Shown here one piece after another: positions 1 through 11,503 of a DNA stretch of 64,000 nt. How positions within the stretch are numbered: position 1 is the first letter of the stretch; the number at the start of each line of letters is the position of its first letter. The stretch spans positions 29,717-93,716 of the forward strand of contig JAVKOQ010000204.1 of the NCBI GenBank assembly GCA_031835245.1. The letters are read 5' to 3'. This stretch comes from Balamuthia mandrillaris (taxonomy: Eukaryota > Discosea > Longamoebia > Balamuthiidae). The notes beneath the pieces are model-generated. The model was not told the DNA's origin. It was given only the letters and a program-made list of their open reading frames with translations, and searched no databases. The position numbers and the translations under genes were made by a program.

Positions 1-2670
1 CCCACATCAACCTGTTGTTAACCCTTCGTTGCAGCTGTTAACAAAAGGTTGTTAGGAAATGTTCAATACAAAGGAAGAAACAATAGAGAGACGAGAAGCA
101 GAGAAACGAGAGAGAAGAGTGAGAAGAAGCCTAAGGAGAGGGAAGAGAAGCAGAGAAACAAAAGACGAAGACGAACGTCAGGATGAATGGTCGTTCTAGA
201 TTTTATCTCATCGACGCGAGCAGTAAGGTTGGTAGCTCCCTCGCAGAACTGCCCCACTTTCTGTTCCAATTGTTGCAACTCTTGCTCCAATTCGTCGTAC
301 AATTCTCTGTTTAGTGCGTTGTTGGTAATGTCTTGATGCGATTGTCTATCATGGAAATACACAAAATAGAGAGAGGTTTAGTCGTTAATGAGAGCAAGCA
401 ACACAACAATCATAACCAAAAAACAAAAACAAACGAACCTTAACAGCACGCAGTAGTTGTTATACTCCAAAGGCAATATCTTCTGGTCCACAAAGCGGAA
501 CAACAAGGCCCCGAGCGTGCGTACCAACGTCGCATGATAGACCAAGCCTGGGTCCACGAACCGCTCCACAAAGTCAGCAGTATCATAGCCAGTATTTTTT
601 ATGGCAGAGTGTTTGGGGGAAGAGGAAACGAATCGAACGTCGAGGGAAGGAACTCCAACCAATTGCACGAATCCCAAAGTATCATCCAAACCAACAGGCT
701 TCAACTTTTTGTCCTTCCATATGTTGTATAAGGTAGCAGAGGAAGAAGAAGGGGAAACAGGATTGAAAGAAGAGGAAGGAGATGAGAGGGTGCGAAGAAC
801 GGAATCGAAGAAAGGCTGGAGAGTGGGTGTGCCTCGACCTAAGAGCAAGTCTGTGCCTTCAACGCCATGGTCGACGTTGATGTACAGAACGTTTTGGATT
901 TGGAGCATGCGTCGGTGGCGCTCCACAAACTCAATGCTTCCTGCAGCATTGTACTCTCCTGTTTTATTTGAAATAATCAGCGCGAAAGAGGTCAAGATAA
1001 AGAAAGACGAACGAAGGTGTTACCAGCATCCCAGCTTGCCAGAAGAATGCTTCTGCCAGGCTTCCATCCACTTTTGACAGCTTTAGCAACGCCCTTGCAT
1101 ACCTCCAAAAACGCAGCGGTGCCGCTGTGAGGATCACCTCCTCCGTATACCCAAGCATCTCGATGGTTACCAAGAATGATCTGTCATTTGTATTGGTTGT
1201 GTATGTTATAAAATGGTGCAAAAATTCTATAAAAAAAAGGACCAAACCATGCGATCAGGTTCACTGATGCCGTTTATGCTATTGTGTTATCGTTTTGTTA
1301 GTATAAGCAAACACAAAAAACAACAAAAAATGAAAGAGAGAAAAACAATCATACCGAGCAAGAACATTCCAAGCGTTCACTACTAAACTTCCTAATTCCA
1401 CTTCCAAATGCACTATTACCTGCTCATCTTCCACTGCTTCCTCTCCAACTCCAACGCGATACGTGAAGTTGCCTCCTCCCTGCCACTCCTTTGGTGCTTC
1501 CGCTCCTTTCAACCTTCTCAGCAACACTTCAGCATCCTTCCACGAAATGGGTTGCACTGGGATGGTTGGCAGGGGTTCATATCCTTTTCTCCTCGCCTCC
1601 ATTCCCTGGTCTAGGTCTTCATGCCAGTCATTCAACGTTTGGGCAGTGGTCATTCTCGGGCCCGAGAGAGTGGAGGGCCATCCAGGGGTGGAGGGATCTC
1701 CAGCTCCAAGCCAAACGCTTCCTCTTGGGTTGGCAGAGGGAGGCACTCTGGATCCTTCCGGATAATACGCTTCATTTTGCTTCGCTCCTCCTGCTGGTTG
1801 TGAAGAAAAGAGAGGGTCCGGATAAAGAAGGCATCCAGCAGCTCCACGTTCTTGGGCCAAACGAACTACATTTCCACGAAACATTTGATCATTGTAGCGC
1901 GCTATGACTATACTGCCATTCACAACGTGGTTAATATTGTTGGAGAGAAAGAGTTGCTCCAACGCATCAAAGTCTTCTTCGCGACCAAAGTTAACGTAAA
2001 GCAGAGGAGCTGTTGCATTTCCTGAAGCGGAATAGGCGCTGAAGGGAGGAACTGCGTTGGGATCCCCAAATTGTTGAGATTTGTTCTGGGAAGAAAGTGG
2101 TTCTTCAGAGAGAGTGGCGGTGTAAATAGGAGAAGAGGAGGTGGCGGAAGGAAGTATTTGGACAAGCCGGTGAATGGGTTGGCTGATGAGTACTGGAACA
2201 GTTTCCATGTAAACATTTTCCAGTCCGAACTCTTCCAACCTTTAAAAAAACAATAAGGAACAACAGGAGAAGATGTGAGCTCCATTGAGAAAGAAAGAAA
2301 GAACAGAACAGAAGTGGTAAGAAACGAAACGAAATGACGAGAGACGAACTTTGCTTTCATAGCCTCGGCACCCTCTTTGCTTGAAGCAAAACCAGGCAAA
2401 CTGACTGAGTAAGAAAGAAATAATAGTGAGAAAAGGGAGGAAGCAGAGAGGTAGACCGAGAGAAGAGAAGGAGAAGAGAACAAAGCGAGAAGGGATGAGA
2501 AAGATAGAGTGGAAACATACCCGTGGCCGATATGTTCCTTAGATGACTCCGAATGGAGTCCGTTGATATGCTTTCCATAAAGACCTTTTCCGCATCTTCC
2601 GTATCTGTTTATTACGGCACAGAGAGATAGAGAGAGGAAAGAAAGAAGATAGAGTAAAGAGAGAAAGAAA

Positions 2671-2717
<47 letters not shown>

Positions 2718-3292
2718 TAAAAGAGAGTTTGACAAAAGAAAAATCAAAATCAAGATCAAGATCAAATCAAAAACAGACGAAATACAAACCATGAGGCTTT
2801 TGGCTGTCCAGATACAACAGGATAGACACAGACATGAGAGCAAAGCCGATCACCAGCGCAAACCCGGCCAAAACCAACTTCCATTTGCCCAATCGACCAC
2901 CTTAAATAAAAAAATCAAGATCATCAGCAACAAAAAAAAAGGGGTCCATGTTTTCTCTTTTCTATTTGTTTGTTACCTGGCGGGAGAGCCATAGGGACGC
3001 CGTTTTCGTGTTCCGACGCCACTTCATCAAACGAGTCCTTTTCCTGCTCCTCCTCCTCGTCGGACGCAGAGGAGGAGGAAGGCTCCTCGGAGAAGATGGC
3101 CTCCTCCTCGGTGAGCTTCTTGCGTTTGTTGCGACGGCCGCGGCGAGAGCGGCGACCCCCACCACCATAGCCTCTACGACTGCCGCTGCTGCTGCTGCCG
3201 CCGCCGCTGCCGCTACGCGAGTGATGATGACCCCCAGCCCCGCCGGCCCTCGTGAAGACCTTCATTTCGGTGCCTCCGTCTTCCTCCATCAT
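1..3292 (-). CDS. Glutamate carboxypeptidase II / transferrin-receptor-like M28 family protein (3' end outside window)
   Basis: Type II membrane protein of the PSMA/NAALADase family. Exons, read down the minus strand: 3292-2977 (Gly/Ser/Arg-rich and acidic cytosolic tail), 2900-2790 (membrane anchor LAGFALVIGFALMSVSILLY), 2604-2521, about 2398-2350, about 2240-1355 (PA-like domain; LLYVNFGREEDF, IVIARYNDQMFRGN, GAGDPSTPGWPS), 1278-1248, 1180-1024 (GNHRDAWVYGGGDPHSGTAA), 958-439, 345-about 180 (dimerisation helix region), and a last visible exon from 34 leftward reading NNRLM, as in the family C-terminus. Family members hydrolyse acidic peptides outside the cell with two zinc ions. Of the human zinc ligands, H377, D387, E425 and D453 have counterparts. 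The catalytic Glu (human E424) is Gly at the 1024/958 exon join, and the H553 region aligns only with an insertion, so activity is doubtful. Start chosen at the first ATG of MMEEDGG. Confidence 0.85.
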
Positions 3293-3584
3293 CGTGTGTG
3301 TGTGCGCGTCCGTGCGTCCTTTTAGGATGCCTGTAATGCTGAGGTGCCCTTTTGGGTTTTTTTTGTTGTTTGTCCTAAAATGAAAAAAAATATATTTTTG
3401 ATGTATTTTTTTTTTCCCCGATGGACCAACGCGCAATGGTTCGGTTCGGTGGCGGTCCTTGTCGACACTGATTATCCGCGCTGTAAGTGGCAGGGGATCT
3501 CCGGGACGTTTTTTGCTGCGCTGCATTCCCTTGCCATTTCTTTTGAATAAATTTTAATTAAGGTGGACCTTAAAGCGAGCTGCA
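3293..3584. promoter_or_regulatory. Probable 5' region shared by the divergent peptidase-like and GH32 genes
   Basis: No convincing coding sequence here. A palindromic GTCGAC lies at 3461-3466 (context TTGTCGACACT), about 170 bp from the peptidase start. A second copy, TGTCGACA, lies at 3721-3728 in the plus-strand leader of the GH32 gene. The same core recurs upstream of several other genes in this window. Promoter function is inferred from position only. Confidence 0.35.
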
Positions 3585-4017
3585 ATGGTGCAGCGAATGG
3601 GCAGGTGGGATGAGGGGTCAAACCGTGAATTTGTAGCGCAGCGAAAGGAAACGGCAAGGGAAAAAAGAGGAGTAACAAAGTCCCTGCGCCTTTGTGTGCC
3701 TGTTCAGCGGGGAAAATATGTGTCGACAAGGACCACCGCCGAACCCAACCAATGCGCGTTTGAAGATTTTTATTTAGGAAGGGTAAATGAAAGAGTGAAT
3801 GAACATTCATTCATTTACCCAGGCGTTGGTACCACGACGAGGGTCGTGTTTGGTTTGCTGGCGCTGGTGCTGTTGTGCGCGGGTGGCCATGCGGGAGTGA
3901 GTACCAGTGCGATGACGGGAGAAGGTCGCTATGATGGTGGAGCAGCACCAACCGCGGCGTTACCGGATCCCTGGGCTCAAGCCCGACACTAGCTATGACA
4001 AAGGTCCCATTTGGACA

Positions 4018-4064
<47 letters not shown>

Positions 4065-5915
4065 CAAGAAGAAAGGAGAGAGAGATACAGATAGAGAAGC
4101 GTGAAGGCGAGGAAGAAAAAAAGAGAGGAAGAGGAGGACAAAGAAGAGAGAAAATATGTGATGAAGAGAGGAAGGAGTAGAAGAAGCTACTGATACGCGT
4201 TATCATTAGATGGTGTATGGTCAGGTTCAGCAACCATTTTGCAAGACGGCACGCCAGCGCTATTATATACTGGATCGGTTGGTCAGCTGGAGTATCAGTG
4301 CCTTGCCCTTCCAGCAGATCCCTCCGATCCTCTTCTCACTCACTGGGTGAAGTACTCTGGCAATCCTATCCTTGCCAACCCTCCTGCTGGAATTGATCGT
4401 TTCGTATTACCACATATCTCTCCCCTCTCTCCTCCTCTCCTCCTCGTCTCCCTCGTTCATTCTTCCTCTTCTGTCTCTTCTCTTCTCTCCCCTTCCCTCT
4501 CCTTCCCCTATGTTCCTTTTACGTCATTCCTGTATTAAATGACCACGTTTAAGCAAACTACTGGCGGGATGATACTACGGCATGGAGAAGCGGAGGAGCC
4601 TGGAAAATGTTGGTAGGCGCTCGGCTCAACACCACCACTGGAGCTGCACTGCTCTATACCTCCACCGATTTCAAAAACTGGACTTATCTCCATCCCTTCT
4701 GGAGCGGAGGTACGCCTTACTATCAGTATTATGCCCGGCCTCATACTCATACGTGCTCCTCTGCGTTTGCCTATCTGATAAGATGCGTGGGGCAATCCTC
4801 CTATATGGGAGTGTCCAGATTTCTACCCGCTAGGCGATCAGCATGTTCTGAAGTTCTCCTCTTTCTCGGCTGTTGAACGGCTTGATTGGTGAACCATCGG
4901 TACACAACACAACGGCATCTGTTAGTTTGATACCACGATTAACGGGTGATTTCATATCACACAGGACACTATAATGAGAATAGCCAGACCTTCACCCCGA
5001 CTAGCAACACCGTGTTGGTTGATTTCGGCGGATTGTATTATGCCAGCAAGACGTTCTTAGATCCTGTTCCTCGAGGAGGACGCCGTATCATCTATGGGTG
5101 GGTGTGCGAGGATGAGCCAAATGCTGCCAGTCGTGGATGGCAAGGAGTGCAAGGTTTGTATGATAAGAAGCGGTAGAAGAAATCGAAAAGTGAAAAGAAC
5201 CATCAATAACATTGTAGGAACGAAGTTGCAATACGTATATTGGAATAGATGTAACTAACCAACGATCTAGCATTGCCAAGAGTTGTCACGATCAACAAAG
5301 CCCTCAACCTACTCGTCGCTGAGCCCATCCCAGAGCTTGCCAACCTACGCAACGCATCCTCCGCGCGCCACTTTGCTCATCTAGTTGTCAAACCTGGGGA
5401 AGCGGTGCCTCTCATCGGCGTACATGGCGTGCAACTGGAGATAGAGGCGGTATTCAAGGACCTTCGTGTCGATGCAAAGGCTCGTGTGGGCGTGCGAGTG
5501 CTGGAATCACACAGCGGCAAGCAGCGCAACTTCACTTCCGTCTATTACGAATTGCCGGGTCCAGGCGGCCGAACGGCCAAGCTCTGCATCGACCGCTCTC
5601 AATCGGGCACCGTAGGATCCACCAAACTTCAGTGTGGCGAGGCGCCCATCTTCAAGAGCGACCACGAGCTCAATCTCCGCATCTTCGTGGATCATTCTAT
5701 GATTGAGGTACCGTCCCTTCTCGTGACTATTAACATACAGAGAACTGAATCCCTTGTGATAGGCATTTGCACACCATGGCCGCCACAGAGGAACCAGCCG
5801 CGTGTATATCGATATGAGCCGTGAGGACGAGCTCGGGGTTTCCGTCTTCTCCGAGTCCAGTCGTGTGACCACGCAAGTCGATACATGGCAGCTTCTTCCT
5901 TGTTATTCTCCCTAA
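3585..5915 (+). CDS. Glycoside hydrolase family 32 (beta-fructofuranosidase/invertase-like) protein, atypical N-terminus
   Basis: Recognisable GH32 beta-propeller and C-terminal sandwich. Exons: leader with hydrophobic segment [18 protein letters not shown] (about 3834-3896), about 3943-4004 (LKPDTSYDK), 4210-4398 ([28 protein letters not shown]), 4554-4709 ([15 protein letters not shown]), 4783-about 4850 (WECPDFYPL), 4965-5153 ([10 protein letters not shown]), 5271-5707 ([17 protein letters not shown]), 5763-5915. Reading phases agree at every junction except 4850/4965. The acid/base Glu of WECPDF and the Asp of the RDP-type motif (here RDD) are present. The NDPNG nucleophile segment that should precede LKPD was not found; a signal-like peptide leads almost straight into LKPD. 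The protein would be secreted or lumenal. It may be inactive, a pseudogene, or have an exon I missed. The ATG at 3585 is the only in-frame ATG, so the start is weak. Confidence 0.7.
4021..4059 (+). repeat. (GA)n microsatellite in GH32 intron
   Basis: About 19 GA units inside the 4005-4209 intron. Here the sense strand carries GA, unlike most introns of this window, where the sense strand carries CT. Confidence 0.9.
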
Positions 5916-6469
5916 AACGCACACCGGTGTTATTGCTTACCCTGCAATGATGGTATACCAAATGTGTAGTATATCTCCTGTTTGTACTTCTGTTTCGTTA
6001 CTTATTTTTACATATCTCCCAGAGAGAAGGAGAGCGTACTCATTAACAACACCTCAACCAAGTGTCCCACAGTTGAATATGTCTTTGCCCGTGTTTGCCA
6101 CAACCGGTGTTTCAGTTCAGTTCAAATAGTTTGCTTTTCCGTTGGACCGATTTGTTCAGCAACCAGTAAGGTTGACTTTTAACGGTGTGTGCAATGGGGG
6201 AAATACAGTGGGGTTTGGCCTCTGAGGAGGAATCACGATGTAAACGCTATCCTCTCCAACCGGTGTTTGCTCCGCCTCCTTCTTCGCACCATTTCCCCCG
6301 AAATTTCGTGCATTCACGAAATTCGAACGAAAAGGACGACAAAACCAGCAGGAATCCTGTCCACTGGCTGCTCAAAAAGAGCTTCAAAAAATAATTATTA
6401 ATTTGAGCAAAAAAAAATCGTTCCGAAAGAAAATTATTATTCAAAAAACGTAGCAAGGAGAGAGAGAAC
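5916..6469. promoter_or_regulatory. Intergenic region and upstream element of the BAR-SH3 gene
   Basis: No gene recognised. At 6304-6321 lies TTTCGTGCATTCACGAAA, a palindrome with 7-base arms TTTCGTG/CACGAAA, 150-166 bp before the BAR-SH3 start. A further ACGAC follows at about 6336. This matches the element seen twice between 54881 and 54954. Confidence 0.4.
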
Positions 6470-7825
6470 ATGAAGAAAGGATGGCACAGGTTCGAGCAAC
6501 GCCTGGGCGAAGGCCTTGGCTACGCCAAGAAAAGCCAAGAGGAGGACGAGGACTTCAAGAAACGCGAGGAGCTCACCATGGCCACCAAGCACGCCACCGA
6601 CAAGGTGGTGGAGGAGATCTCTCCCTCCTCCGACTCCAAGAACCCGGTCACTGGGCTGTTCGCTGGGGAGAGCAAGAAGACCAAGGAGGAGAAGGCTGGG
6701 GAGGCCTTTGTCAAGCTGGGGGCCAAGCTGAAGGAGGTGGACGAGAGGGGCTCTCCCTTTGGGGAGGGCATCGTTTCTCTGGGCAGCACGCTGCTGCAGG
6801 TGGGCGCTGAGCACCAGCAGCTGAACAGGCAGTTGTTGGAGAAGGCCGTTGGCCCCATGAGGCAATTTCAGACTGACACTCTGAAGAACGGTTTGGTGTT
6901 TGTTATTTTGTGTGATTTGAGTGTAACGTTAGTGTCGTTGCATATGATCTTCTTTGGCTTGTGCTGTGCTTCTTGTTCTTTCCTTTCTTTCTTCTCTGTT
7001 GCTTTTGTTCTTCTCTTCGTCTCCGTTATCATCTTCTTGCACTCACTCTCTTTCTTTTCCACAAACTCATTACAAAAACCAAACCAACCTACAGTATCTC
7101 ACCTACAAAAGAAATATGAGGAGCATCGTCTCGAGTACGACTCTGCCAAACGTGCCAACGACAAAAAAAGCAGCCCGAAGACCCAACAAGAGCAAGACCG
7201 AGCCAAAGAGGCCTTTGAGGCCTCCAAGAACAGCTACTATGAGGCGATGCTTCGTGTTCAGGACAGCGAGGCCGACCAGGTGAAGCAGCTGGCGGCTTAT
7301 GCCGAGTGCTATGCTGAGTACTATCGTGCATGCTCTCGTTTGTTTGAAACCGTGGCCAAGGAGCTGGATTCGTTGGCTCAGCAAGCTGCGTCATCTCCTT
7401 CATCTTCTTCTCATTATCCTTCGAATACTTATTCTTCAGGAGGAGATGGCTACCCTTCTCCTCCTTCGTCATCCGCTTCTGCTTCGTACATGTCACAACC
7501 ATCAGCCTCTCCCCATCCTACCTATCCATCTCCGTCTTCCTCGACTCCTTCTCCTTATTCATACCAAGGAGCACCAGCAGCACCATCAACCACAACCCCA
7601 AGCCCAAGAGGACCACCCCCTACTCCTCCTCCACGAGCCGCTGCTGCTCCTTCTGTGCAAACGTGCACCGCCTTGTACGACTTTCAGGGACAATCCGACC
7701 AGGAGCTGAGCTTCAGGCAAGGAGATGTGATCATGGTGCTGAAGCAAGTGAATCAGGATTGGCACGAGGGCGCGCTGCAAGGACGCGTTGGCATCTTTCC
7801 CACCTCCTACGTGCAGTTGAACTGA
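6470..7825 (+). CDS. BAR domain plus C-terminal SH3 domain protein (endophilin/amphiphysin-like)
   Basis: Two exons: 6470-6890 and 7094-7825; the intron happens to be open in frame. Residues about 1-240 read as a BAR helical bundle (RFEQRLGEGLGYAKKSQEED, LQKKYEEHRLEYDSAKR, YYEAMLRVQDSEADQVKQL), which binds and bends membranes as a dimer. A Ser/Pro-rich linker follows, with PPPTPPP. The last 60 residues form an SH3 domain (ALYDFQGQSDQELSFRQGD, WHEGALQGRVGIFPTSYV) for proline-rich partners. This layout is typical of endocytic adaptors that couple membrane curvature to dynamin or actin regulators. The start ATG follows AGAGAGAACATG and begins the BAR amphipathic N-terminus. Partner identity cannot be read from sequence. 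Confidence 0.85.
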   Translation: MKKGWHRFEQRLGEGLGYAKKSQEEDEDFKKREELTMATKHATDKVVEEISPSSDSKNPVTGLFAGESKKTKEEKAGEAFVKLGAKLKEVDERGSPFGEGIVSLGSTLLQVGAEHQQLNRQLLEKAVGPMRQFQTDTLKNGLVFVILCDLSVTLVSLHMIFFGLCCASCSFLSFFSVAFVLLFVSVIIFLHSLSFFSTNSLQKPNQPTVSHLQKKYEEHRLEYDSAKRANDKKSSPKTQQEQDRAKEAFEASKNSYYEAMLRVQDSEADQVKQLAAYAECYAEYYRACSRLFETVAKELDSLAQQAASSPSSSSHYPSNTYSSGGDGYPSPPSSSASASYMSQPSASPHPTYPSPSSSTPSPYSYQGAPAAPSTTTPSPRGPPPTPPPRAAAAPSVQTCTALYDFQGQSDQELSFRQGDVIMVLKQVNQDWHEGALQGRVGIFPTSYVQLN

Positions 7826-7880
7826 TCTGCAAGCCACCAAATTGCACCGGAAATTCGCCGCAATCCTTTTCTTTGTACAT

Positions 7881-7925
7881 TCCGTGTCGTCGTGGAAATA
7901 ACTGCATTTCATGTCGTCATGAAAA
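7881..7925 (+). promoter_or_regulatory. Two palindromic TTTCATG-TCGT-CATGAAA-type elements upstream of the arrestin-like gene
   Basis: TCCGTGTCGTCGTGGAAA (7881-7898) and TTTCATGTCGTCATGAAAA (7907-7925) stand in tandem about 180-220 bp before the ATG at 8104. The second is a near-perfect inverted repeat around a TCGT spacer. They match the window-wide element. Function inferred from recurrence and position. Confidence 0.4.
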
Positions 7926-8103
7926 TATCTAGGATAACTATTAGGTTGGTGGACACAAGGCGACTTTTTACCATAAAAAGAGAACGTTTATGTGAAATCA
8001 CAAAATATAAAAAAAGCGTTACCGACTCATACAGAAGAAGACGAGGTTACCGGTCGTTCTTCTTCTTCTTAGTAACAAACAACCACTTCTGAGCGTTTTC
8101 GTT

Positions 8104-9916
8104 ATGACCTCCACGTCCTTTGAGAATGCAACCACAGCAATAGAAAAAGAACCCACACCCACACCACCAACAAACTTCACTTCTTCTCCTGTGGAGCATG
8201 ACCTCGACAAAGCAGCCGGCATCGCCATGGGGGAGTCTCCTTCTCCTGGCCGAACCATCGACTACAGCCATACCAAAAAAGAACGACGTAACAACAAAAG
8301 AACCAACCACAGCGCCAAATTGGGGACTTCTCTTCCCTCCGACTCGTTTCTCCGTGCCGATGTGGACTCCTCCACAACCGAGGATGAAGAAGATGAAGGA
8401 GAAGAAGAACAGGAGGAGGTGGAAGAGGAGGAAGGGAGAGGAGACAGTGACTCAGCATTGGCCTCCGAGGAAGAGGAAGAAGAAGTGGTGAACGAAGAAG
8501 AAGCCACAACAGAAACAAGTTTGACAGCCTCCACGAAGCGAAGAGTTTGGCGGCGCTCTCTTCCTTCCTCTCTCATCCTTCGTGCCAAAGGCAAACGACA
8601 GAACCACAAAGAGAAGAAGAAGGAGCGAAAGAAGGAGAAGCAGCAACAGAGAAACAAGAACAAGAGCAAACAGGCCTCCCCTTCTTCTCCTTCCACTGCC
8701 ATCACTATGGGAGGAGAAAGAGAAGGATATGAAGGAGCAGGAGGAGTTACGACGGTGACACCTCGTTCTCCTCGCAACAGCGCTCCCGCCTCCCTTCCAA
8801 GTCCTTCTGCCAAAGCGCGGGAGATTTCACCTCGCTCTTCGTCCAAGCGAGCAAAGTCTCCTCGTGCTCCTTCTCCGCAGGCTCAAGAAAAGACAAAGAA
8901 AGAGAAAGGAACAAAACACAGCAACAAACAACAGAACGGGTGGACAACAATGTCTCAAAACGAAGGACCTCAACCACCACCAAAAGCCACAGCAGACCAG
9001 AAGCACAAACACCACAACCACAATGGCAACAACCAAAACGACGTGCAACAGCACTTGCACTTGCTGTTGGGCATTCGAAAGGACTCCACTACCTCCATTA
9101 CGAGTTTCGATGGAACGACCAGCGAGTGGGAGAGCGAGCTCAGCGACTGCGATGAAGACTTTTTCCTCTACACCCCCAAAGGCACTCTTGGCGCTAGCTC
9201 AGGCGCCCAACTGATTGCTCAACAAAGCAACAGCAGAAAGAATACTTCTTCTGCTCCTTCTTTACAACCATCTGTCGAACAGCTCTTTGATAAGTCTGCT
9301 TCTCCTCCGTCTTCGTCTTCCACTTCCCGTCCTGCTGCGAAATCGTTTCGGGATAGAAAAACGGTGACGAAGCAGTGCAGAGCGGAGCATGGGGACGGCT
9401 ATACTCGGTTTACTTGTACTATAGAGGATCGGCCGCAAGGATGGCGCATTGGCGATGTTGTAACAATACAAGGTTACTTTCTTGCCCTGCTTTCTTTCCT
9501 ACTTTCATTTTTGTTCTTTGCTCTGTCTCACCTTTCTTTCTTTGCCAACAGTGGATGTAGATGAGAGAGCAGGAAAGAAAGTCAAATCCATGCGCGTGCA
9601 TATTGAAGAGAAACACCGCCACCCACCGCACCAAAATCTAAAATCCTCCTCTTCCTCCTCTTCTTTTTCTTCCTCCTCCTCCTCTCTCGTCACCAAAACC
9701 AAAGCAAAAGAGTTTGATGAGGGCTTTCCGTTGGCGGCCTACACCGACCACAGCTTCACAAAGATGTACACTATTCCCGAGAATCAGGGCCTTCATGCGA
9801 GCAACAACAACAAGAAAGTGCAGCATGAGCTCGTGGTGGCCTTTACCTTGCCCAAGAGTCTCATGCAAAACGTGGTCACTTGGGTGAGCTTTCCTTTGAA
9901 GATCGTTTCCTCTTAA
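8104..9916 (+). CDS. Arrestin C-domain-like protein with long disordered N-terminal region
   Basis: Exons 8104-9472 and 9552-9916, joined in phase (TIQ|V). Residues 1 to about 420 are low-complexity: acidic EEE runs, basic KKK stretches, Ser/Pro-rich segments. The last 170 residues show the beta-sandwich pattern of an arrestin C-terminal domain: WRIGDVVTIQVDVDERAGKK, VKSMRVHIEEK, a loop with a Ser run, then HELVVAFTLPKSLMQNV and a terminal FPLKIV strand. Arrestin-fold proteins act as adaptors for receptor sorting and ubiquitin ligases. No N-terminal arrestin domain is evident, which is unusual, and the assignment rests on pattern rather than high identity. Confidence 0.5.
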
Positions 9917-9930
9917 TCATAACGAGTAAA

Positions 9931-9970
9931 TATATTTAAAATAAAATAAAATAAAATAAAAAAAGAAAAA
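9931..9970 (+). repeat. ATAAA-type A/T-rich repeat
   Basis: Tandem AAAAT/AATAA units just after the arrestin-like stop codon; may contain the polyadenylation signal of that gene. Confidence 0.6.
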
Positions 9971-10113
9971 AATGTTAAAAATTAGTAGACTAACATCTGG
10001 CGTTGAACCGACGTCCAGGCGACCCATCTTGAAATACCAAAAAAAGGAATTTACCGATATCGATAAATTTCTATTTTCAAAGAAACTGCTTCTTGCATCT
10101 AAAAGCTGTAATC

Positions 10114-11393
10114 ATGCCCGAAAGCAACGGACCGAGACCGGAACAAAGAGGCAAGACCTGCACGACAAGCAGACCGATGGGCACCACCCGCAACCATCGG
10201 ATGTTGCGGGCCGCTTTGATCGTTTGCTTCTCATTTTTCATAACCCTTGCTTTCTTTGCTCTCTTTGCAAAGCCATCGCCAGATGGGCAGAAGATAGCAA
10301 CTTCTCGCTCTCTCCTCTCCCCCGAAAACGTAGTTGACCCCCACCTCGCAGAAACTTGCGCCAGCAGCATACCAAAGTTTATAATATATTCCATGCAACG
10401 TAGCGGCTCAATCTTTCTTTCTGCGGTTTGCATCTTTTTGTTATTGCAGGACAATAAGAGGAGAGACAGAGAGCAAGAACCAAAAGAAAGAATGAAATGG
10501 CAATTCCGTTCTAACACAACATTGAAACTTTACGCATAGGTTCTTGAACAGATTCTTTCTGTCAACATGGGCTACGAAGTGTTTCGCGAGTCTAGGCCGG
10601 TAAAATCGCCCTCTCTCACGGAGAGCATCCTGAAGCAGGCGGAGAAAAATGGGCTTAACGGTTATTTGATTCAAGTAGGTTCATCTTTCCAAAACGTTGC
10701 GTCCGCAAGGTCTTTAATCTGTTCTGGTATCCTTCGTTTTAAAACTAGCATCAGGACGTAAAGGATCAGGAGTGGTTATTGCCGATGCTAAAAGCATCAA
10801 ACGCTTCAGTTATCTTTCTAAAGAGATTAGACCTCTTAGCCGCTTTTCTTTCCTGGGAAACTCAAAGGGCACACAAACGTGTCCAAGAATGGCACTGTAC
10901 AACCACTGAATGTCTTGAGCGGTTCGACAAGCTTACCATTCGACCAAAGATGCATGTTGTCCAAAGGTACCTTGCAAAACGTGAAAATGACATTCTGAAA
11001 CAAGAGAGACTATTAACTCAGGTGAGTATCACTGACTTGCTGACCCTTTCTACTTGACATCTTTCCTTCTGCTTCTATCTCCGCTTAATCGTCCTCTTCG
11101 TTCTCCTGCTTCGCCATCTTCTCTCCTTTCGGTAGTTTCCGCTTATTCTGCTTGTTTAGTTAGGTTTTCGGTATCATACCCTGACGTATGAAGACCTCAC
11201 CTCAAATGTGCAAGTTGAAGCCTGCAAGATAATCCAGTTTTTAGGTTGTGACTGTGCCGTCATTGGAGACACCGGTGTTTATACGTCTTTGCTAAAGGTA
11301 CATACCAAGCCCAAGTCTTCATACTTCCAGAACTGGGAGGAAATTGTTCAGCTGTTGAAAGATACGCCTTATGCATGGATGTTAAACGCATAA
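10114..11393 (+). CDS. Type II membrane sulfotransferase-like protein A
   Basis: Exons 10114-10425, 10540-10674, 10755-11021 and 11160-11393 join in phase. A short basic tail precedes a membrane anchor (AALIVCFSFFITLAFFALFA), then a lumenal stem. IPKFIIYSMQRSGS resembles the 5'-phosphosulfate loop of PAPS-dependent sulfotransferases (family: RSGT/RSGS). VIFLKRLDLLAAFLSWETQ resembles the R-x-D...S segment that binds the 3'-phosphate in Stf0-type enzymes. The C-terminus FLGCDC...NWEEIVQLLKDTPYAWML is shared with the paralogue at 60787-61930 on the other strand. By analogy the protein would sulfate a glycan or lipid in the Golgi; the substrate is unknown. ATG at 10093 in the same frame is an alternative start. 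Confidence 0.65.
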
Positions 11394-11503
11394 CGATTTT
11401 CAACCGTTGTTGTTTTGTTCAATAAAACAAGAAGCAGTAAGCAAACGATTCGTTCATAACCTGTACAAAAATAAAAAATACCAACAAAGTAATCACTAGT
11501 TCG

